A stretch of 64,000 nucleotides of DNA from Paenibacillus taichungensis. GTDB lineage: Bacteria; Bacillota; Bacilli; Paenibacillales; Paenibacillaceae. The position numbers and the translations under genes are program-made. The stretch covers positions 310,001 to 374,000 of the forward strand of contig NZ_JABMCC010000115.1 in assembly GCF_013359905.1 (NCBI RefSeq), in the 5' to 3' direction. Numbering within the stretch: the first letter of the stretch is position 1; the number at the start of each line of letters is the position of its first letter. Below are positions 52,620 through 61,478 of this stretch, in pieces. Under the pieces are notes generated by a model that saw only the letters and a program-made list of their open reading frames with translations, ran no database searches and was not told where the DNA came from.

Positions 52620-52758
52620 GCTATTTGCAGGGGGACTGTTCGCAGTTGAGAAGGTTAAAACCTGACCCTTTGAACCTGTTAGTTAATACTGACGTAGGGA
52701 GCAAATAACATGTACTCATGTTATTTTGCCCTTGCCGAAAATAGGACAAGGGCTTTTT
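52620..52758 (+). promoter_or_regulatory. TPP riboswitch with terminator
   Basis: A THI-box aptamer: P1 TATTTGC (52622) pairs with GCAAATA (52701); the conserved core includes the CAGTTGAGAAGG segment and ACCCTTTGAACCTGTTAGTT, then GACGTAGGGA. The expression platform has a hairpin AAATAACATG/CATGTTATTT (about 52704-52726) and a terminator GCCCTTG/CAAGGGC (52728-52753) followed by five T residues. Thiamine pyrophosphate should favour termination and switch off tenA downstream. Confidence 0.95.
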
Positions 52759-52838
52759 GGTCTGCATTTTGGAAGACAGAACGCGATAGCTGGATGTGAA
52801 GCGGGGACATTATAATTTTAATAAAAGGAGAAATGATC

Positions 52839-53510
52839 ATGTCATTTTCAAGAACGTTAAAAGATAAGTCCAGAGCCGTATGGGAAGATGGATACAACCA
52901 TCCTTTTTTACACGAAATGGGGAAAGGCACACTGGATCGGGAAGCGTTTAAGTTTTATCTTCTTCAGGACTATACATATCTGATTGAATATGCGAAGATT
53001 TTTGCCATGGGTGCGGTGAAGGCGACAGATGAAAAACTGATGACGAACTTTACGGTGATTCAACACGCTATTCTGTACGAAGAAATGGATTTGCATCGAA
53101 AGTATATGAATGAATTTGGGATTGCGCTGGATGAAAATCATGCTGTCAAACCCTCTCTATACAACAAGGCGTATACGTCGAATATGATGAGTGTTGCACA
53201 AACAGGTGGGGTTGCCGAAATCATCGCCGTCATTTTCCCTTGTGCGTGGACGTATTACGACTATGCTACAAGATTAAAAGAACAATATCGAGATTCATTA
53301 GAGGGCAATTTCTATCAGACCTGGATCGAAAATTATGCAAGTGATGACTTCCGCGACTCATTCGAATGGTTCTATGATACACTGGATGCATTATGTGAAC
53401 ATAAAACCGAGCTGGAGCTGGAGGCCTTAGAAGACATATTCAGAAGAAGTGTTGAATTTGAATATCTGTTCTGGGATATGTCGTATAAACGGCAACTCTC
53501 GTACTTCTGA
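52839..53510 (+). CDS. tenA: Aminopyrimidine aminohydrolase / thiaminase II TenA
   Basis: A 223-residue all-helical TenA protein that hydrolyses aminopyrimidine from degraded thiamine, for salvage of the HMP moiety. The nucleophilic Cys is at residue 135 (IFPCAWTYYDYA), the same number as in B. subtilis TenA. Other hallmarks are HPFLHEMGKGTLDREAFKFYLLQDYTYL (split), a catalytic Glu near the end (FEYLFWDMSY) and GGVAEIIAVIFP. ATG 52839 is preferred to ATG 52833, because GGAG then lies eight rather than two bases away. It is the only visible gene of the riboswitch transcript; no other thiamine genes are near. Confidence 0.95.
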   Translation: MSFSRTLKDKSRAVWEDGYNHPFLHEMGKGTLDREAFKFYLLQDYTYLIEYAKIFAMGAVKATDEKLMTNFTVIQHAILYEEMDLHRKYMNEFGIALDENHAVKPSLYNKAYTSNMMSVAQTGGVAEIIAVIFPCAWTYYDYATRLKEQYRDSLEGNFYQTWIENYASDDFRDSFEWFYDTLDALCEHKTELELEALEDIFRRSVEFEYLFWDMSYKRQLSYF

Positions 53511-53553
53511 TGAATGCAATCTACTACAACCAGAGATAAGGATGAACATACAG

Positions 53554-54087
53554 ATGGACAATCGTGAGGAACGTATCTATTTGCGATTTTTGAACGTGGA
53601 GGACGCGCCGACATTGCTGGATTTGCAGTTCCGTAACCGGGCTGTTTTCGAAGAGATATCGGCAAGTGAACGATCGGAGACGTTCTATACACTGGAGGGT
53701 CAAGTTGCACTTCTCGAAGGTTGGAACAAGGCCAGGGAAGAAGGGAAACGTTACTCTTTTGGAATCTTCCTGAACAATACACATGAGCTCATTGGAGAGA
53801 TTTCTCTGTTCGAACTTGAACTGGATTCCATAGCCAAATGGATTGTTGGTTATGTGCTAGATCAAGTGCAGAATGGCAAGGGATACATGAGTGATGCCCT
53901 TCGGCTAGCACTGGATTTTGCTATGAATGAAGCGGGAATAAAACGAGTGGAGGCAGGTGCACTTCCCGACAATGCCGGATCAATTCGAGTGTTGCGTAAA
54001 GCGGGCTTCCAGGAAACAGACCGCCAGAATATTAAAATCAAGGGAAGTTGGAAGGAACATGTGATGTTTGCAGTGGATTTGCAGTAG
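53554..54087 (+). CDS. GNAT acetyltransferase (RimJ/RimL type)
   Basis: A 177-residue GNAT_3-type enzyme. RIYLRFLNVEDAPTLLDLQ at the start and the acetyl-CoA region WIVGYVLDQVQNGKGYMSDALRLALDF, then KRVEAGALPDNAGSIRVLRKAGF, are typical of RimJ/RimL-like protein N-acetyltransferases. ATG 53554 is chosen with AAGGATG about ten bases upstream. The gene begins 43 bases after tenA without a terminator, so it may be read through from the riboswitch transcript, although no thiamine link is evident. Confidence 0.88.
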   Translation: MDNREERIYLRFLNVEDAPTLLDLQFRNRAVFEEISASERSETFYTLEGQVALLEGWNKAREEGKRYSFGIFLNNTHELIGEISLFELELDSIAKWIVGYVLDQVQNGKGYMSDALRLALDFAMNEAGIKRVEAGALPDNAGSIRVLRKAGFQETDRQNIKIKGSWKEHVMFAVDLQ

Positions 54088-54136
54088 ATTGTTGAATACC
54101 GTAACGTGAACCACCTAAATCATCCAGGGGGAACTT

Positions 54137-55036
54137 ATGAATAAACGGAAACAAATGTTATTGGACTCAGCACTTGTGCTCTTTGAGAAACATGGAGTAA
54201 CCAACACCTCCATACAGATGATCCTAGACGAGTCAGGTGTGTCCAAAGGAACATTTTATAAATTCTTTGGTTCCAAAGATGATTGTATTCTTGCCATTCT
54301 GGAGCAGCGTGTACAGGAAGATATGATAATTCGCAAAGATTTGGAGAGCCAAAGCTATGCATCCGATTTTGACTTACTGGTAGATCAAATTATGGTGCCG
54401 ATGATTTTGCCGGAAAAAAAGCTTGTTGTGGAGCTATTCTGGACAGGCTTCTACTCTGGAGAATGCAATCTAGAGAACTTGACTCGTATGCAGTTAAATT
54501 GGTTATCTGAACGACTGGTACAGGTATTTGGTGAAGAATTAAAACCCTTTGCTTATGAAGGAGCTATTTTTGGTTTTGGCATGATCCATCAAATCTCGAA
54601 TATGTGGAGAAACTTCCATCTTGCCCAACCGAATTGGAACCATCTTGTGCCCAAAATCCTGAACTACATTGAAATTTTGCTTCGTTCCATGCTGGAAAGG
54701 CAAGAGCATATTGTTGATTTTCCAAGTCTGTTGGTGATCGCTCCTGATTCCAAAGAAATTGCGGTGGATAAAAACAATCTGATTGCTGGTCTTCAAAAAT
54801 TCAGTCATTCTATTCTCCACTCGGAAGTATCTATTAAAGCGAAAGAACTGACCAAAGGACTGCTTGCTTTAGTCGAGCAGAAAGAGATCAATATTTCCAT
54901 GTTGGAAGTAACGCTGCAGGCGTTTCAAACGGAATTTGAATCGTCTTCTATGAATTGCGAAGCTAGCAGAATTGTCAAAGACTGCGGCTTATATCTCGAA
55001 CAAATCAGGCAGGTTCCGATGGAGAAAACGAAATAG
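54137..55036 (+). CDS. TetR-family regulator with long C-terminal region
   Basis: A 299-residue protein, much longer than ordinary TetR proteins (about 200). The N-terminal HTH (NKRKQMLLDSALVLFEKHGV, TSIQMILDESGVSKGTFYKF) is clear. The long C-terminal half (residues 60-299) is helical and not recognised; it contains NMWRNFHLAQPNWNHLVPKILN and a Glu-rich end. AGGGGG precedes the ATG. It converges through a strong terminator with a DHA2-type pump gene, which is a possible target. Confidence 0.85.
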   Translation: MNKRKQMLLDSALVLFEKHGVTNTSIQMILDESGVSKGTFYKFFGSKDDCILAILEQRVQEDMIIRKDLESQSYASDFDLLVDQIMVPMILPEKKLVVELFWTGFYSGECNLENLTRMQLNWLSERLVQVFGEELKPFAYEGAIFGFGMIHQISNMWRNFHLAQPNWNHLVPKILNYIEILLRSMLERQEHIVDFPSLLVIAPDSKEIAVDKNNLIAGLQKFSHSILHSEVSIKAKELTKGLLALVEQKEINISMLEVTLQAFQTEFESSSMNCEASRIVKDCGLYLEQIRQVPMEKTK

Positions 55037-55096
55037 AACACGTTAGCGCAGCGGTTCTCACTGAAGTGCAGAGGCTTCTGTTCATTTGTAATACAC

Positions 55097-55149
55097 AAAA
55101 AAAGCGGCAGATTGGACGTAAAGCGTAGGGTCCTGATCTGCCGCTTTTT
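55097..55149. terminator. Bidirectional terminator between TetR and MFS genes
   Basis: AAAAAGCGGCAGAT pairs with ATCTGCCGCTTTTT around a 23-nt inner part; A and T runs flank both sides, so it serves both convergent genes. Confidence 0.93.
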
Positions 55150-55198
55150 ATATAAGATACATAGGCTCTACATGATGTAATTCATGTAAATGTTGTTC

Positions 55199-56698
55199 TT
55201 AATTTGTATTCATCGAGACTTTTTGTCTTACAGGCTGCTTGGAGTCTTCCTCCGTCGCTTGTTTGGTACGTTTAATGAAGAAGGAAAGCAGCAATCCGAG
55301 AACGGCAATGCCGATAATGACAACATAAGCATCATTAATTCCCTGGATCATGGATTCCATTCCCAACTGTTGCTGGGTTAAACCTTTGGCTGCACCCGTT
55401 GCCACCATGTCCTGTACATGTGCCGTTGTGCGACTAGTCATTACACTTACGAGCAATGAAGTACCCACAGCGCCAGCTACTTGTCTGACGGTGTTGGATA
55501 TCGCTGTACCATGCGGCCCAAGTCTTGGAGGCAGTTGATTCAAACCTGCCGTTTGGATAGGCATCATGAGCAAGGCCATACCAATTCGGCGACCTGTTGA
55601 CATTAAGACAAGGTAAGTATAACTTGTAGAATCGGTTAGATCGATGAAACCAATAGTGGTTACGATCGTGATAACCATCCCGATAATTGCCAGCCATTTT
55701 GCGCCAAACCGGTCAAACAATCTACCTGTTATTGGCATCAGGAAGCCCATGACAAGCGCCCCTGGAAGCAACAATAATCCGGACTCCAATGCCGTGTAAC
55801 CCCGTGCATTTTGGAGGTATAAAGGAAGCAACATCATATCAGCATACATGATCATCGTGATCGCGATATTAATGACCGTGGTCAGTGAGAACATATTATA
55901 CTTGAAAGCACGCAGATCGAGCAGCGGATTTGTAGACGCGAGCTGTCTCCATGTGAACAGTCCAAGAGCAATTACTCCTGCTGCAAGGCATATGATGACT
56001 TCTGCGCTTGACCATCCCAGACTTCCCGCCCGACTGAAACCATACAGCAATGCACCAAATCCAATTGTGGACAGCAACACGCTAAGTGTGTCGAACTTGA
56101 GTTTGATTCGTTCCGATACATTTTTAAGATATACAAACGCAAAACCAATAACAATAACGGTTAGTGGGATCATTCCGTAAAACATCGTTTGCCATGTGTA
56201 GTTCTCAAGAATATATCCAGCAAGGGTTGGCCCAATCGCTGGAGCGAAAATGATGGCAAAACCGACCATACCCATCGCTGCTCCCCTTTTCTCAGGAGAG
56301 AACAGGGTTAGAATGACATGCATCAACAATGGCATGATAATACCAGCACCAGCTGCTTGAACCATACGTCCTGTCAACAATGTACCGAAATTACTCGCAA
56401 GGGCAGATATAATCGTACCGATGAGGAAAATAAACATCGAAGCTTGAAATAATTGCCGTGTCGAAAAGCGTTGCATGAAATAGGCCGTGACAGGAATGAG
56501 TACACCATTCACCAGCATGTAGCCTGTCGTAAACCATTGGGCTGTTGCTGCTGAGATATTAAAATCCCCCATCAGCTCCGGAGTTGCCACGCTCATAACG
56601 GTTTGATTCAATGTGGCAAGAAATGCACCCAAAATCATAACAAACAGTATGGGGCCCTTTTTTACGTCATCTCTTTCTTTTAATCTAGCCTGACTCAA
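55199..56698 (-). CDS. 14-TM MFS multidrug exporter (EmrB/LmrB-like)
   Basis: A 499-residue DHA2-family efflux pump with fourteen helices. It begins with GPILFVMILGAFLATLNQTV and the typical DHA2 motif MSVATPELMGDFN, TAQWFTTGYMLVNGVLIPV; the motif C region is GFAIIFAPAIGPTLAGYI. It resembles EmrB/LmrB/FarB-type drug and antibiotic pumps. TTG 56698 is preferred, with AAGGATGG six bases upstream; an earlier TTG (56716) overlaps that site. A TetR gene is divergent from it across 221 bp. Confidence 0.9.
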   Translation of the reverse strand: MSQARLKERDDVKKGPILFVMILGAFLATLNQTVMSVATPELMGDFNISAATAQWFTTGYMLVNGVLIPVTAYFMQRFSTRQLFQASMFIFLIGTIISALASNFGTLLTGRMVQAAGAGIIMPLLMHVILTLFSPEKRGAAMGMVGFAIIFAPAIGPTLAGYILENYTWQTMFYGMIPLTVIVIGFAFVYLKNVSERIKLKFDTLSVLLSTIGFGALLYGFSRAGSLGWSSAEVIICLAAGVIALGLFTWRQLASTNPLLDLRAFKYNMFSLTTVINIAITMIMYADMMLLPLYLQNARGYTALESGLLLLPGALVMGFLMPITGRLFDRFGAKWLAIIGMVITIVTTIGFIDLTDSTSYTYLVLMSTGRRIGMALLMMPIQTAGLNQLPPRLGPHGTAISNTVRQVAGAVGTSLLVSVMTSRTTAHVQDMVATGAAKGLTQQQLGMESMIQGINDAYVVIIGIAVLGLLLSFFIKRTKQATEEDSKQPVRQKVSMNTN

Positions 56699-56734
56699 TC
56701 CATTCCATCCTTTCAATCCACACGTGACTAAATT

Positions 56735-56748
56735 TACAACGTGTTGTA
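56735..56748. promoter_or_regulatory. Palindrome between pump and TetR genes
   Basis: TACAAC-GT-GTTGTA, 37 bp before the pump start codon. A fitting operator for the divergent TetR-type repressor. Confidence 0.5.
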
Positions 56749-56919
56749 TAGTTTACATTGTATTTATTGAATTATATACATATTCCCGGAGATTACAATT
56801 TACGATTTTGGGTATTTTCGTTGCTTATTTTACGAAAAAATAAAATATGTCGTCTAATTCGGAAATAAACGACTGATCATTTAAAATTGTAATTTTTAAA
56901 ATTTGAGGAGTGATTTTGC

Positions 56920-57525
56920 ATGAAGAACGAAAAAAAGTCTGCTACAGATCCTCGTATACTTCGTACAAGACAGTTGATTCGTGATGCTTTTGTAGATCTA
57001 TTGCAGGAAATGGACATCGAGAAACTATCCGTCAATCGGATTGCAGAACGAGCGACGATCAACCGCGTGACCTTCTATCTGCATTATCGGGATATCACAG
57101 ACATGATGGAGAAAATGGCGGATGAGATGATTGAGCACATTGAACGGATTGTGGACGAACATGCTCCTCAATTTGAAGATGCTGCCAAAGATGATGGTTG
57201 GCCAGTTCTAGTGAAATTGCTTGAACACTTTGCTGACCACTCCAAATTCTATCGCGTCGTTCTCGCGTCAAGAAGAACCCCCATTTTTACGGAGAGACTA
57301 TTGAAATTGCTAACGAAACTTGTTTCAGCCAAGATCGAAAGTTTAGAGTTGGGAAGCACACTTGAACAAGCAGGTATTCATAAGGAGATCGCCATCTGGT
57401 ACAGTTCCTCAGCCCTGATTGGGACCATTGTATCCTGGCTTCGCAATGATATGCCTTATGCACCGCATTTTCTAGCCAAACAGTTCTCTTTAATTCGTGC
57501 TTATTCTTACAATGACTTGATATAA
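56920..57525 (+). CDS. TetR-family regulator of the divergent pump
   Basis: A 201-residue TetR/AcrR protein. The HTH covers residues 15-60 (TRQLIRDAFVDLLQEMDIEKLSVNRIAERA, in which IAERATINRVTFYLHYRDI is the recognition region). The C-terminal part has the TetR_C_7-like features RVVLASRRTPIFTERLLKL and IWYSSSALIGTIVSWLRND, common in regulators of the DhaS/YcnC-like group. GAGGAG lies upstream of the ATG. Its divergent arrangement with the DHA2-type pump makes it the likely repressor of that gene. Confidence 0.9.
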   Translation: MKNEKKSATDPRILRTRQLIRDAFVDLLQEMDIEKLSVNRIAERATINRVTFYLHYRDITDMMEKMADEMIEHIERIVDEHAPQFEDAAKDDGWPVLVKLLEHFADHSKFYRVVLASRRTPIFTERLLKLLTKLVSAKIESLELGSTLEQAGIHKEIAIWYSSSALIGTIVSWLRNDMPYAPHFLAKQFSLIRAYSYNDLI

Positions 57526-57526
57526 C

Positions 57527-57574
57527 AAAAAAACATCCAGCTAAAGTCAGAATCAACTTACGCAGATGTTTTTT
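57527..57574. terminator. Bidirectional terminator
   Basis: AAAAAACATC pairs with GATGTTTTTT. It lies between the convergent TetR gene and the membrane-protein gene at 57589. Confidence 0.8.
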
Positions 57575-57588
57575 AAGAATTTAACGGC

Positions 57589-58248
57589 CTACGCTCCTGT
57601 CGGAGTTCGTAATATCATATACAGCCCGATGAGTGCTGCCAGAGCACCAAAAATAATGCCAGACAGTCCATTGTAAAAGGTGGGATCTCCTTTGTATGAA
57701 AATGACATGATCGCAGTTTGTGTTAATGAAAGTGAGATCAATGATGAAGAGAAGTTCGTCAGTTTGATGGCTTCAATGACCGGTTCATTATTCCGTCTCG
57801 CCATAATGGCGCCCCCTAGAGAAACCGCGATTTCGGTAAAAGTGACTGCAGCTATGATGAAGGCGACATAGTGAGGATAATGTGTTCTACTGCCTGTAAC
57901 AAATAATAACTTACTGCAATAAATGATGTACACCGCACTAGAAGCGAGCACAATATTGCCTATAAATCGGTATGCAGCGTATTGTTTTTTTAGGATTTCC
58001 TCCGGGCTGGAATCATCAAGATTCGAGTCCTCATGTGCTTTTGCTGCGTGATACTTGGCAACAGCAATGCCGATATTATAAAAAGCGTTAATGCATAAAA
58101 AGAAGGAGAGGGTAAAAATCCCTAAAAGTATTTTCCCAACTGCGATAAGGGCATTTAGTGGAATAGATAATTTTGCAAAGTAGATAATGCGATTATTTTT
58201 AACTTTAAAGACAGATTCTCCGCTATTCAATGGACGTATCCAATTCAC
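57589..58248 (-). CDS. Multi-pass membrane protein of unknown function
   Basis: A 219-residue protein with about six membrane segments (SIPLNALIAVGKILLGIFTLSF, RFIGNIVLASSAVYIIYC, VAFIIAAVTFTEIAVSLGGAI, LSGIIFGALAALIGLYMIL). A polar loop DSNLDDSSPEEI separates the first two from the rest. It resembles the membrane half of cation-diffusion-type proteins only loosely (LGGAIMARRNNEPVIEAIK), and I cannot assign a family. GTG 58248 is chosen for GGGAGGG five bases upstream. Confidence 0.7.
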   Translation of the reverse strand: MNWIRPLNSGESVFKVKNNRIIYFAKLSIPLNALIAVGKILLGIFTLSFFLCINAFYNIGIAVAKYHAAKAHEDSNLDDSSPEEILKKQYAAYRFIGNIVLASSAVYIIYCSKLLFVTGSRTHYPHYVAFIIAAVTFTEIAVSLGGAIMARRNNEPVIEAIKLTNFSSSLISLSLTQTAIMSFSYKGDPTFYNGLSGIIFGALAALIGLYMILRTPTGA

Positions 58249-58652
58249 TTTATCCCTCCCGAAAGAAACCCCGATGTGCAAACAATGAGTCTAGTGTTCA
58301 AGCATACCATAGTAAACCATATGGTCCACGTATTAGGTTTAGACATGTTCATGCTTACCTATCTGTAATCCTGTATTATAACCGTTAAGAACTTAATTTT
58401 CGTCATAAATGAACTATTAGTATAAAAATACACCTTAAAATATCCAAAATATGAATATAGTTCAAAAGTTTCATTCCAAATAATATACGGTTAGTATAAA
58501 ATGGTTGTGCGCTGAACTGTCAATTCATGTGCCAACCAAAGGAGGAATGAAAAGGAAACGAAGAACTGGAGTGACGCCGTGGCATGATTATCAGAGACAT
58601 GGAAGAAATCCCTCTTTGCACTGGATAAAAATAGTTTTAAGGCGGTGTTTGG
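58249..58652. other. Divergent intergenic region between membrane protein and P450 genes
   Basis: About 400 AT-rich bases. A 10-bp palindrome ACCATATGGT lies at 58316-58325. Near the P450 gene AAAGGAGG (58538-58545) is followed at once by ATG 58547, whose frame runs into the P450 gene and looks non-coding; a 14-codon ORF starts at ATG 58584. These may be leader peptides or leftovers. I see no RNA gene or repeat. Confidence 0.4.
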
Positions 58653-59885
58653 ATGTACAAAGAAGTGATTCGAGTTCACGATATAACCAATTTTCAGTCC
58701 AGATCGGAAGAGTTTTTTCCACTTCACTGGTTTCGGAAAATGTTGTCGGAAAAACCTGTTTACTATCATGAGGGTACGGATACCTGGAATGTATTCAGAT
58801 ATGACGATGTCAAGCAGGTACTAAGCAATCATGAATATTTTTCATCCGAAGGATCAAGAACAACCATTTCTGTTGGGGCGAAAAACAAGGAAGGCACACC
58901 GCCGGACAAAATGAATATTTCAAGCATAGATCCACCGCGTCATCAAAAAAGCCGTTCGTTGCTTTCTGCTGCTTTTACCCCCCGCAGTTTAAAAAACTGG
59001 GAGCCGCGTATTCGGAACATTGCCAAGCAACTGGTGGAGGATATCGAACTCAATACAACGGTTGACATCGTGCAAGCTCTGGCAGCACCATTGCCTTCCA
59101 TGGTTATGGCTGATTTGCTGGGCATACCGCTGAAGGACAGCCACCGCTTCAAAAGCTGGGTAGATATTCTGTTTCAACCCGCCAATAGAGAAAATGCAGA
59201 GGAAATGGAACTGAAAAAGCAAGTCGCGGCACAGGAGTATTATCAGTTCCTTTATCCCATTGTCGTTCAGAAACGGTCTCAGCCTGGCGACGATATCATT
59301 ACAGACCTGTTGAAAGTGGATGTGGACGGGGAGAAATTTTCCGACGATGAGGTTGTTCGAACCACGATGCTTTTGCTGGGGGCTGGTATCGAAACCACCA
59401 GTCACATGGTTTCCAGTACATTTTATTCTTTTCTCTATGATGACCCCAACTTGTATGTTCAATTACGGGAGAACCCTGAGTTGATCCCACTTGCGGTGGA
59501 AGAGATGCTTCGTTATCGCTTCCATAATGCCAAGCGACATCGGACCGTTAAGAAAGATAATAATCTCTTGGGTGTAGAATTGAAAAAAGGGGATGTCGTT
59601 ATCAGCTGGATGAGTGCGGCGAATATGGATGAAACAATATTTGAAAATCCATTCGATTTGAACATTCACCGTCCCAATAACAAAAAACACCTTACCTTTG
59701 GGAATGGTCCGCATTTCTGTCTAGGTGCTCCACTGGCAAGAATGGAATTAAGCGTTGCTTTGACTGCATTTGTAGAAAAAGTACCCTTCATCGAATCAGT
59801 TGAGTCATTTGAGTTGGAAAACAACCTTACCGTCTCGGCTCCAGGCCAGTCCCTGACATACTTGCCTGTGAAGATTGTTCATTAA
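58653..59885 (+). CDS. Cytochrome P450
   Basis: A 410-residue soluble bacterial P450 mono-oxygenase. The haem ligand is Cys356 in FGNGPHFCLGAPLAR; the I-helix oxygen-activating motif is LLLGAGIETTSHM and the K-helix ExxR is EEMLRYR. The N-terminal part has the typical SSIDPPRHQKSRSLLSAAFTP. It looks like the CYP109/CYP107 kind found in bacilli, which hydroxylate fatty acids, steroids or terpenoids; the substrate here is unknown. GGCGGTG precedes the ATG. No ferredoxin or reductase gene is adjacent. A hairpin (AAGCCGTAGAT/ATCTACGGCTT, 59919-59961) follows. Confidence 0.93.
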   Translation: MYKEVIRVHDITNFQSRSEEFFPLHWFRKMLSEKPVYYHEGTDTWNVFRYDDVKQVLSNHEYFSSEGSRTTISVGAKNKEGTPPDKMNISSIDPPRHQKSRSLLSAAFTPRSLKNWEPRIRNIAKQLVEDIELNTTVDIVQALAAPLPSMVMADLLGIPLKDSHRFKSWVDILFQPANRENAEEMELKKQVAAQEYYQFLYPIVVQKRSQPGDDIITDLLKVDVDGEKFSDDEVVRTTMLLLGAGIETTSHMVSSTFYSFLYDDPNLYVQLRENPELIPLAVEEMLRYRFHNAKRHRTVKKDNNLLGVELKKGDVVISWMSAANMDETIFENPFDLNIHRPNNKKHLTFGNGPHFCLGAPLARMELSVALTAFVEKVPFIESVESFELENNLTVSAPGQSLTYLPVKIVH

Positions 59886-59918
59886 GAAGAAGATAACTAT
59901 CATACAGTCCAAATAACA

Positions 59919-59961
59919 AAAGCCGTAGATTGGATGTGTACCAACATCTGATCTACGGCTT
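59919..59961 (+). terminator. Hairpin after P450 gene
   Basis: AAGCCGTAGAT pairs with ATCTACGGCTT, with an inner GATGT/ACATC stem. A long T-run is lacking. Confidence 0.65.
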
Positions 59962-60054
59962 GTATATCGTTCAAGTTTTTTCTGAGATGTTTACATAACA
60001 GAGTAGAGAGGGTCATACAACAGTAACTATACAATATTATATGAGAAGAGAAGA

Positions 60055-60330
60055 TCACATTAGAGGAGGTTGCGATGAAGACTCGAAGTGGTCTTCTTTG
60101 TGCATCATGTCTCTGTTTTCGTTAGGAAGGGAGAACTGCTGAGCTAAAAGCTGCTGTTCCTTGATGAGAAGATCAACTTTATGGTGCAGATGGTCCAATT
60201 GTTTGTTGTAGTGTTTGTACGTGTAGAATCCGATCACAGCCTTAATCGCGAAGAAAATAACAGCTGCCGTAATAATCAATATATAGTTAGAAGCAATATG
60301 CCTGATCCAGCTATTGAGTTCACTTATCAC
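60055..60330 (-). CDS. Small single-pass membrane protein with coiled segment
   Basis: A 91-residue protein starting at GTG 60330, eight bases after GGAAG (the upstream GTG 60339 is too close to the site). A short amphipathic start (ISELNSWIRHIASNY) is followed by one membrane segment (ILIITAAVIFFAIKAVIGFY), then a cytoplasmic helical tail (KQLDHLHHKVDLLIKEQQLLAQQ) and a polar His/Ser-rich end. Family unknown; it looks like the small YvlB/YrzO-type membrane proteins. It has no operon partner. Confidence 0.7.
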   Translation of the reverse strand: MISELNSWIRHIASNYILIITAAVIFFAIKAVIGFYTYKHYNKQLDHLHHKVDLLIKEQQLLAQQFSLPNENRDMMHKEDHFESSSQPPLM

Positions 60331-60518
60331 GTATAACACTTCCTTTCACAAGAAATGCAGATTACTTCTATTCATTGCCTTCGTTATAGGAAAGATTACG
60401 TGGAAAATGTTCTCAGATGTATTCCTTCGAAAGCAGGATGGAGCATAGCAACATTGTGTTTATTCCTGTTATTAAGTAGAATTATTTTAATTAATATTTT
60501 CCAAAGGAGAGCAAATAC

Positions 60519-61478
60519 GTGCTGGAACTTAGCTTTAACGACCCGGAAAAACTGGTAACTGTAACCCACGCCTTGTCGACTCGTTCCCGGATTGACATTC
60601 TCCAGCTTCTTAATGCCAACAAATTAAACATAATCGAAATTGCCGAAGCACTTAACCTGCCCGTGTCAACGGTAGCCAACCATATTAAAGTGCTGGAGGC
60701 GGCCAATTTAATACATACGGAAATGCTCCCAGCCTCTCGTGGGGCCATGAAAGTTTGCAGCCGTAATTATGATGATATTCATATTGCCCTGGATCGAGTG
60801 AGTTCCTTTCCCACACGGGATACGAATGTCTATGAAGTTCAGATGCCGATAGGGCATTACAGCGACTGTGAAGTTGCGCCAACATGCGGCATGGCGAGCA
60901 CGGAGGAGATGATTCTGAAGGAAGACGACCCGGCAAGCTTCTATCATCCTAAGCATATTGATGCTCAGATCATTTGGCTGGCAAAAGGTTATCTTGAATA
61001 TTTGCTTCCAATGGATATTCCGCAAGGTGCAACGATTGAATCTTTGGAATTGTCCATGGAAATCTGTTCTGAAGTAGCAACGTATAACAATGATTGGCCC
61101 TCGGATATTTCTGTTTGGGTGAATGGCACTGAGATCGGGATGTGGACTAGTCCAGGAGATTTGGGCGACCGCCGAGGTAAACTGAATCCGGCATGGTGGT
61201 CAGATGGTTCCACACAATACGGCATTCTCAAAAAATGGCGTGTGGACGACAACATGACCATGCTAGACAAGGAGAAAATTTCGGATGTGTCCCTGTCAGA
61301 TCTTCATCTTGAGGATAAACACAAGTTAAGATTACGCATTGGAATTCATCCGGATGCTAGGCATCAGGGAGGCATGAACCTGTTTGGCAATGAGTTCGGA
61401 GATCATGAACAGAACATTATTATGCAGGTAAGGTATACGATGAATGCAGGTGATAAGGATGCGAGATATGCCAAATAA
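60519..61478 (+). CDS. ArsR-type winged-helix regulator with large C-terminal domain
   Basis: A 319-residue protein. Residues 10-85 form an ArsR-like winged helix (VTHALSTRSRIDILQLLNAN, IIEIAEALNLPVSTVANHIK). The remaining 230 residues are a beta-rich domain I do not recognise by name (LEYLLPMDIPQGATIESLELS, VWVNGTEIGMWTSPGDLGDRRG, LRIGIHPDARHQGGMNLFG); this build recurs in sugar-cluster regulators of paenibacilli as I recall. AAAGGAGAG precedes the GTG. It overlaps the broken GH43 gene downstream and probably regulated it. Confidence 0.8.
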   Translation: MLELSFNDPEKLVTVTHALSTRSRIDILQLLNANKLNIIEIAEALNLPVSTVANHIKVLEAANLIHTEMLPASRGAMKVCSRNYDDIHIALDRVSSFPTRDTNVYEVQMPIGHYSDCEVAPTCGMASTEEMILKEDDPASFYHPKHIDAQIIWLAKGYLEYLLPMDIPQGATIESLELSMEICSEVATYNNDWPSDISVWVNGTEIGMWTSPGDLGDRRGKLNPAWWSDGSTQYGILKKWRVDDNMTMLDKEKISDVSLSDLHLEDKHKLRLRIGIHPDARHQGGMNLFGNEFGDHEQNIIMQVRYTMNAGDKDARYAK

